This document shows positions 6,023 to 9,249 of a stretch of 9,249 nt of DNA, piece after piece. Location: contig JAGLQA010000524.1 of the NCBI GenBank assembly GCA_023137075.1, positions 1-9,249 of the forward strand. The letters run 5' to 3'. Under the pieces are notes generated by a model, which was given only the letters and a program-made list of their open reading frames with translations, was not told the origin of the DNA and searched no databases. Within the stretch, counting starts at the first letter, position 1. Every line of letters begins with the position of its first letter. Source of the stretch: Candidatus Aminicenantota bacterium (lineage in GTDB: Bacteria; Acidobacteriota; Aminicenantia; UBA2199). The position numbers and the translations under genes were made by a program.

Positions 6023-7378
6023 TTAAAACTTTAAGGTAAATACCGCCCCTTTGCCGGGAGTCGATTGGACGGAGATAGTGCCCTGGTGCAGTTTTAAAAC
6101 CTGGCGGGAGAGACTGAGCCCGATGCCGGAACCCTTTTTCTTAGTGGTATAGAAAGGGATAAATATGTTATCCAGCGCCTCTTTCACAATACCTTTGCCA
6201 TTGTCTTTGACGGAGATAAGCACCCGGCCCGTTTCATTCAGACAGGCAGTCAGATCGATCTGCGGTTTTTTCCGGCCCTCTAACGCATTACCGGCATTTA
6301 AAAACAGGTTGATTAATACCTGCTCAATCAAACCGGGGTCCGCCGTGAGTTCGAGGGACTGCGGGTCTACGGACCAATTTAGTCCAATACCCTTCTCTTT
6401 GAGTTTACTCTCCATCAGTTTCTCCACCCTGATGAACACTTCTTCTATGGCAAATATTTTGAATTTCGGTTTGGGAATCAGGGATAGATTCCGGTACGCG
6501 CTGACAAAGTCGGTTAATCCCTGGCTTCTCTTGTGAATCGTTTTCAGGGCACTGCCGATGTCAGCTATCGTTTCCCCGGAACCCGCGTGTCCTGAGATTC
6601 CCCCTTCCTCTTCGTCTAAAGATTTCAACAGGTCGAGCACGGTGGCGGACATGGAGGTGATTGGCGTCATGGAATTCATGATCTCATGGGTGAGCACCCG
6701 GATCAGGGTCTGCCAGGCTTCCATCTCTTTTTCCTGCAATTCGCTGCGGATGTTCTGCAGGGAGACTAAGGTAAATTTTTGTTCATGCATGCGGAATTCC
6801 GCCCCCCGGATAACCAATTCCATTTCCCGGGCATCGATCTTTACTAAGGCTTTTTGTCCCGGCTTTAAGGTAAATAGTTTTTTTACGAAGGGTTTGCTGA
6901 AATTTTCCAGGTCTTTGATATTCATGAGGTGACCCACCTGCAGCAGGCGTTTGGCAGCCGTGTTGATCAGGGCTACCTTTCCGTCGAGCCGGAAGGTAAT
7001 CAAGCCGATACCGACGTGGTGAACCACGGTTTGCAGGTAGCGGTAATGTTCCTCTTTCTCGGAGCGGGTTTGCTGCATTTTTTCGATGACGTCGTTAAAG
7101 GCGCTGATCAGTTCGGCGAAAGACGTTCCCAATTCTTTGCCGGAAAAGGAGCGGGAGAAGTCTTCGTGTTTAATAGCCAGGAAAAAACGCTGTAAGTTTT
7201 GATTGGTTCGTTCCACATAACGGATCAGCGCATATACCTGCCATAGGATGAAGAAGACGGTAATAAAGCTCGTGGCATAGAGTTTCGTTTGCAGCAGAAA
7301 AAAAAAGAACGCATAGATGGAGAGGCTGAGCAGCACGATGCGAAGTATAACCTGGAAGCGAAACCTTTTAAAAAACAT
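6023..7378 (-). CDS. NtrY-like sensor histidine kinase
   Basis: 451-residue membrane kinase, partner of the adjacent response regulator. Two helices (about 10-30 and 36-53) are joined by only about five residues, so there is no periplasmic sensor domain. A HAMP-like or coiled linker (about 54-108) leads to a PAS domain (about 110-210, HHVGIGLITFRLDGKVALIN). Next comes the phospho-accepting H-box HEIMNSMTP (His231), as in NtrY-type kinases, then the HATPase domain: N-box with Asn357 and Asn361, G1 DNGKGI (392-397), F-box FIPFYTT (406-412) and G2 GSGIGL (416-421). All catalytic elements are intact. The signal is likely cytoplasmic or membrane-borne, read through PAS or the helices; this is inference. 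It is second in the operon: seven bases separate it from the regulator's stop, and its GAGG ribosome binding site overlaps that TGA, suggesting translational coupling. Confidence 0.92.
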   Translation of the reverse strand: MFFKRFRFQVILRIVLLSLSIYAFFFFLLQTKLYATSFITVFFILWQVYALIRYVERTNQNLQRFFLAIKHEDFSRSFSGKELGTSFAELISAFNDVIEKMQQTRSEKEEHYRYLQTVVHHVGIGLITFRLDGKVALINTAAKRLLQVGHLMNIKDLENFSKPFVKKLFTLKPGQKALVKIDAREMELVIRGAEFRMHEQKFTLVSLQNIRSELQEKEMEAWQTLIRVLTHEIMNSMTPITSMSATVLDLLKSLDEEEGGISGHAGSGETIADIGSALKTIHKRSQGLTDFVSAYRNLSLIPKPKFKIFAIEEVFIRVEKLMESKLKEKGIGLNWSVDPQSLELTADPGLIEQVLINLFLNAGNALEGRKKPQIDLTACLNETGRVLISVKDNGKGIVKEALDNIFIPFYTTKKKGSGIGLSLSRQVLKLHQGTISVQSTPGKGAVFTLKF

Positions 7379-7385
7379 AACCGCC

Positions 7386-8771
7386 TCAAATACCGTACTT
7401 TTCCATACGGCGGTAGAGAGAGGAGCGGGTCAGCCCCAACTCTTTTGCTGCTTTAGAAATATTGCCTTTGTACTTTTCCACCACCTGGCGAATAACCACC
7501 TTTTCCACCTCTTCCAGGTTCAAATTGTCAAAGGAAAGTTCCCGGGAATCTTTTCCGGGGATATAGAAGAAAAAATCCCGGGGCTGCAATTCCCGTGACT
7601 CGCTCATAATAACGGCCCGTTCAATGGCGTGCTGCAATTCCCGAACATTGCCGGGCCACTGGTAGGAGGTTAATTTCTCCAGGGCGGCCGGGCTCACTTT
7701 CCTGGAAGGACTCTTGTATTTATTGCAGTAGATATGGAGGAAATATTCGCTTAGCCTGGGAATGTCTTCCGGTCGTTCCCGTAAAGGCGGCAGGCGAATC
7801 TCAACGGTATTCACCCGGTAAAGCAGGTCCTGGCGGAATTCTTTGGTCTCCACCATGTCGTGAATGGGCATATTGGTGGCACATATCAACCGGATATCGA
7901 TGGGCCGGATTTTGTTTTCACCTAAGCGAACCACCTGGCGATTTTCCAATACCCTCAGGATTTTGGCCTGCAAGAAGAGGGGCAGGTTGCCGATTTCGTC
8001 TAGAAACAGGGTGCCGCCGGAAGCCAGTTCGAACCGTCCCATGCGCTCCTCTTTGGCGTCGGTAAAGGAGCCTTTTTTATGGCCGAAGAGTTCGCTTTCG
8101 AAGAGGGTTTCGCTGATGGCTCCCATATCCACGCTGATGAAAACCTCGCCCGCCCGCAGCGAATTGCGGTACAGGGCACGGGCGACCAGTTCTTTTCCCG
8201 TACCGTTTTCGCCGAGGATCAATACGTTGGCCTCGGTGTTGGCCACTTTCCGGATGTTATCGAAAACCTGGCGCATGGCAGGGGAGGAGCCGATAAAGTC
8301 ATGGAAGGGCTGGTCTAAATCGGCGAACAACTGCTGCTGTTTAGATTTAAGGCTGGCCAATTCCAATCGCGAGCGGCGCAGGTTCAGGGCAGAGGAAAGG
8401 GTAGCCAGGAGTTTTTCATTGCGCCAGGGTTTGAGGATGAAGTCCATGGCCCCTTCTTTGATGGCCCTCACCGCCAGGTCCACGTCACCGAAGGCGGTTA
8501 TCAGAATCACGACTGCTGCCGGGTCGATGGCGAATATTTTGTCTAACCAGTAAAATCCCTCCTTGCCGCTGGTCACATCGCTGGTAAAGTTCATATCTAA
8601 AAGGATGACGTCGTAGTTGGTATTTTTAATCAGGACCGGGATTTTTTGCGGGTCTTTTCCCGTATGGATCAGTTCGACGTGCTGTTTGAGGAAGAGTCGC
8701 GCCGCTTCCAGCACATCTTCGTCGTCATCGATAACCAGAATTCTGCCGAATTTTTTTTGCTTACTCATCAT
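7386..8771 (-). CDS. Sigma-54-dependent response regulator (NtrC family)
   Basis: Transcription activator phosphorylated by the neighbouring kinase. I chose tandem ATGs at 8771/8768, just before SKQKKFGRILVIDDDED, as the start; the frame is open back to an ATG at 8840, but that adds 23 residues not usual before a receiver domain. Numbering from 8768 (460 residues): the receiver (about 8-128) has acidic Asp14/15, phospho-acceptor Asp58, Thr91 and Lys113. The AAA+ domain (about 157-390) has Walker A GENGTGKE (186-193), a GSFTDA sigma-54-contact loop (233-238), Walker B TLFLDE (253-258), arginine-finger region FRQDLLYR (311-318) and WPGNVREL (371-378). A Fis-type helix-turn-helix ends the protein (about 435-459, NISKAAKELGLTRSSLYRRM). 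The loop departs from canonical GAFTGA but keeps Phe and Thr, so it should work with sigma-54. It is first gene of the operon with the kinase. Target genes are unknown. Confidence 0.93.
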   Translation of the reverse strand: MMSKQKKFGRILVIDDDEDVLEAARLFLKQHVELIHTGKDPQKIPVLIKNTNYDVILLDMNFTSDVTSGKEGFYWLDKIFAIDPAAVVILITAFGDVDLAVRAIKEGAMDFILKPWRNEKLLATLSSALNLRRSRLELASLKSKQQQLFADLDQPFHDFIGSSPAMRQVFDNIRKVANTEANVLILGENGTGKELVARALYRNSLRAGEVFISVDMGAISETLFESELFGHKKGSFTDAKEERMGRFELASGGTLFLDEIGNLPLFLQAKILRVLENRQVVRLGENKIRPIDIRLICATNMPIHDMVETKEFRQDLLYRVNTVEIRLPPLRERPEDIPRLSEYFLHIYCNKYKSPSRKVSPAALEKLTSYQWPGNVRELQHAIERAVIMSESRELQPRDFFFYIPGKDSRELSFDNLNLEEVEKVVIRQVVEKYKGNISKAAKELGLTRSSLYRRMEKYGI

Positions 8772-8775
8772 GAGT

Positions 8776-8804
8776 ATTCTAATATATGAAGCCGAATATT
8801 TCAA
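8776..8804 (-). promoter_or_regulatory. Candidate promoter at the regulator-kinase operon
   Basis: On the minus strand TTGAAA (complement of 8799-8804) and TAGAAT (complement of 8776-8781) are spaced by exactly 17 bases, a good sigma-70 match. Only four bases separate the -10 from the first ATG (8771), so the transcript would start inside the tandem ATGs. It would then be leaderless or nearly so, and no Shine-Dalgarno is visible before 8771. If this promoter is false, the operon is probably read from upstream and an 8840 start becomes more plausible. Confidence 0.35.
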
Positions 8805-8816
8805 GCTTAATAAGCT
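8804..8816. promoter_or_regulatory. 13-bp inverted repeat abutting the -35, possible operator
   Basis: AGCTTA-A-TAAGCT is a perfect 6-1-6 inverted repeat that touches the candidate -35 of the regulator operon. Its position suits a repressor or autoregulatory site. It is short and AT-rich, and no second copy was noticed in the window. Confidence 0.25.
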
Positions 8817-8868
8817 ATGGAGATAAATCACCTTCCCCATTTTTACCTTTTCGGTCAGGCACTAAATA

Positions 8869-9249
8869 CTAAAGTTTGTAAAAAACGTAGGGAGCGATTG
8901 TGGTCCAAATCAGGATCAGGAGCCAGAGTCTGCCTTTAAGAATATTGTAGTCATTTAGAAGCTTGCTCCATGGGTGTTTCATCACGAAGTGGCCGAAGAC
9001 AAATTCGAAAGCGATGGTAAGAGCTAACCAAAGAAGGCCGATGGTTATGGCCTGGCCGGCGGATTGGATTTTCCATATAAGGCTGAGTATGTATATAAAA
9101 ATCCCGAACAGGATAATGCCGGTCACTGTTGAAACCTGGTGGGCCCGCAGTTCGCTCATATACTTTTTATATCCTTTTTCCCTGATTGCACCATTTATGA
9201 TGGCGACAACCACGAGACCTAACCAGGCTATTGTATACTTTAGAATCAT
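8869..9249 (-). CDS. Small four-helix inner-membrane protein, function unknown
   Basis: 126 residues with four hydrophobic helices at about 3-20, 39-59, 66-86 and 105-124. Polar, probably conserved motifs lie between them: NGAIREKGY (19-27), RAHQVST (35-41), FEFVFGHFVMKHPW (81-94) and LLNDYNILKGR (97-107). The spacing and motifs look like a widespread conserved membrane family, but I know of no assigned function. The His, Glu and Arg residues at helix ends could be functional. The ATG occupies the last three bases of the window, so its ribosome binding site is out of view and a longer protein with an upstream start is possible. It precedes the regulator gene on the same strand with about 97 bases between, and no terminator was seen, so read-through into the operon is possible. 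Confidence 0.65.
   Translation of the reverse strand: MILKYTIAWLGLVVVAIINGAIREKGYKKYMSELRAHQVSTVTGIILFGIFIYILSLIWKIQSAGQAITIGLLWLALTIAFEFVFGHFVMKHPWSKLLNDYNILKGRLWLLILIWTTIAPYVFYKL

Noticed and set aside
7872..7885. TGGCAC sequence recalling a sigma-54 -24 element
   Set aside because: No TTGC-type -12 element follows at the required spacing and it lies inside the regulator coding sequence.
7864..8553. Long 229-codon open frame on the plus strand
   Set aside because: It lies wholly antisense to the AAA+ core of the response regulator, whose motifs are all intact; the translation is Arg/Ser-rich with no recognisable domain, as expected of a shadow frame.
8772..8840. N-terminal extension of the response regulator to the ATG at 8840
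   Set aside because: It would add 23 residues before a receiver domain that normally starts within about 10 residues of the N-terminus, and a promoter-like sequence lies inside it. Kept only as an alternative because of an AAAAGG-like site upstream.
1..9249. CRISPR arrays, tRNA or rRNA genes
   Set aside because: No regularly spaced repeats, cloverleaf-like sequence or rRNA motifs were noticed on either strand.

Overview
The window looks like a chromosomal segment of a Gram-negative bacterium. Signal peptides, a probable outer-membrane beta-barrel domain and an NtrC/NtrY-type two-component system point that way. Clear Shine-Dalgarno sequences (AAGGAG before two genes) and sigma-70-like promoters (TTGACA/TATAAA, TTGCAT/TATAAT) argue against a typical Bacteroidota member. 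The protein style would suit Calditrichota, KSB1 or another FCB or deltaproteobacterial lineage. This placement is inference only; there is no rRNA or marker phylogeny here.

Layout. 11-1645 (minus) is a large MFS transporter resembling the MFSD1-like clade, with an apparent two-helix insertion. The 1646-1932 spacer separates it from a divergent gene. It holds a good promoter for the transporter and a 58-bp near-perfect palindrome flanked by an 8-bp direct repeat, which looks like a minimal IS66-type mobile element. 1933-3642 (plus) encodes an unusual secreted protein: an alpha/beta-hydrolase domain with a full catalytic triad, followed by about 220 residues that read as an outer-membrane beta-barrel. 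3644-4453 (minus) is a GC-rich secreted two-domain protein of unknown function, meeting the hydrolase gene tail to tail with one base between stops. The 4454-4763 spacer carries a strong promoter for that gene, a short orphan coding-like stretch (possible gene remnant), and a promoter for 4764-6011 (plus), a four-S1-domain RNA-binding protein.

6023-8771 (minus) is a two-gene regulatory operon: a sigma-54-dependent response regulator transcribed first, then a histidine kinase whose ribosome binding site overlaps the regulator's stop codon. Upstream, 8869-9249 (minus) is a small four-helix membrane protein whose ATG lies exactly at the window edge.

How they fit together. Only the regulator and kinase are clearly functionally coupled. 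The signal they sense and the promoters they control are not evident here; I saw no convincing -24/-12 sigma-54 promoter. The others look like independently transcribed units. The best leads are the hydrolase-barrel fusion and the palindromic element beside it. The hydrolase gene is strikingly AT-rich and its neighbour strikingly GC-rich, which suggests the 1.75-4.7 kb part is a patchwork of acquired sequence.
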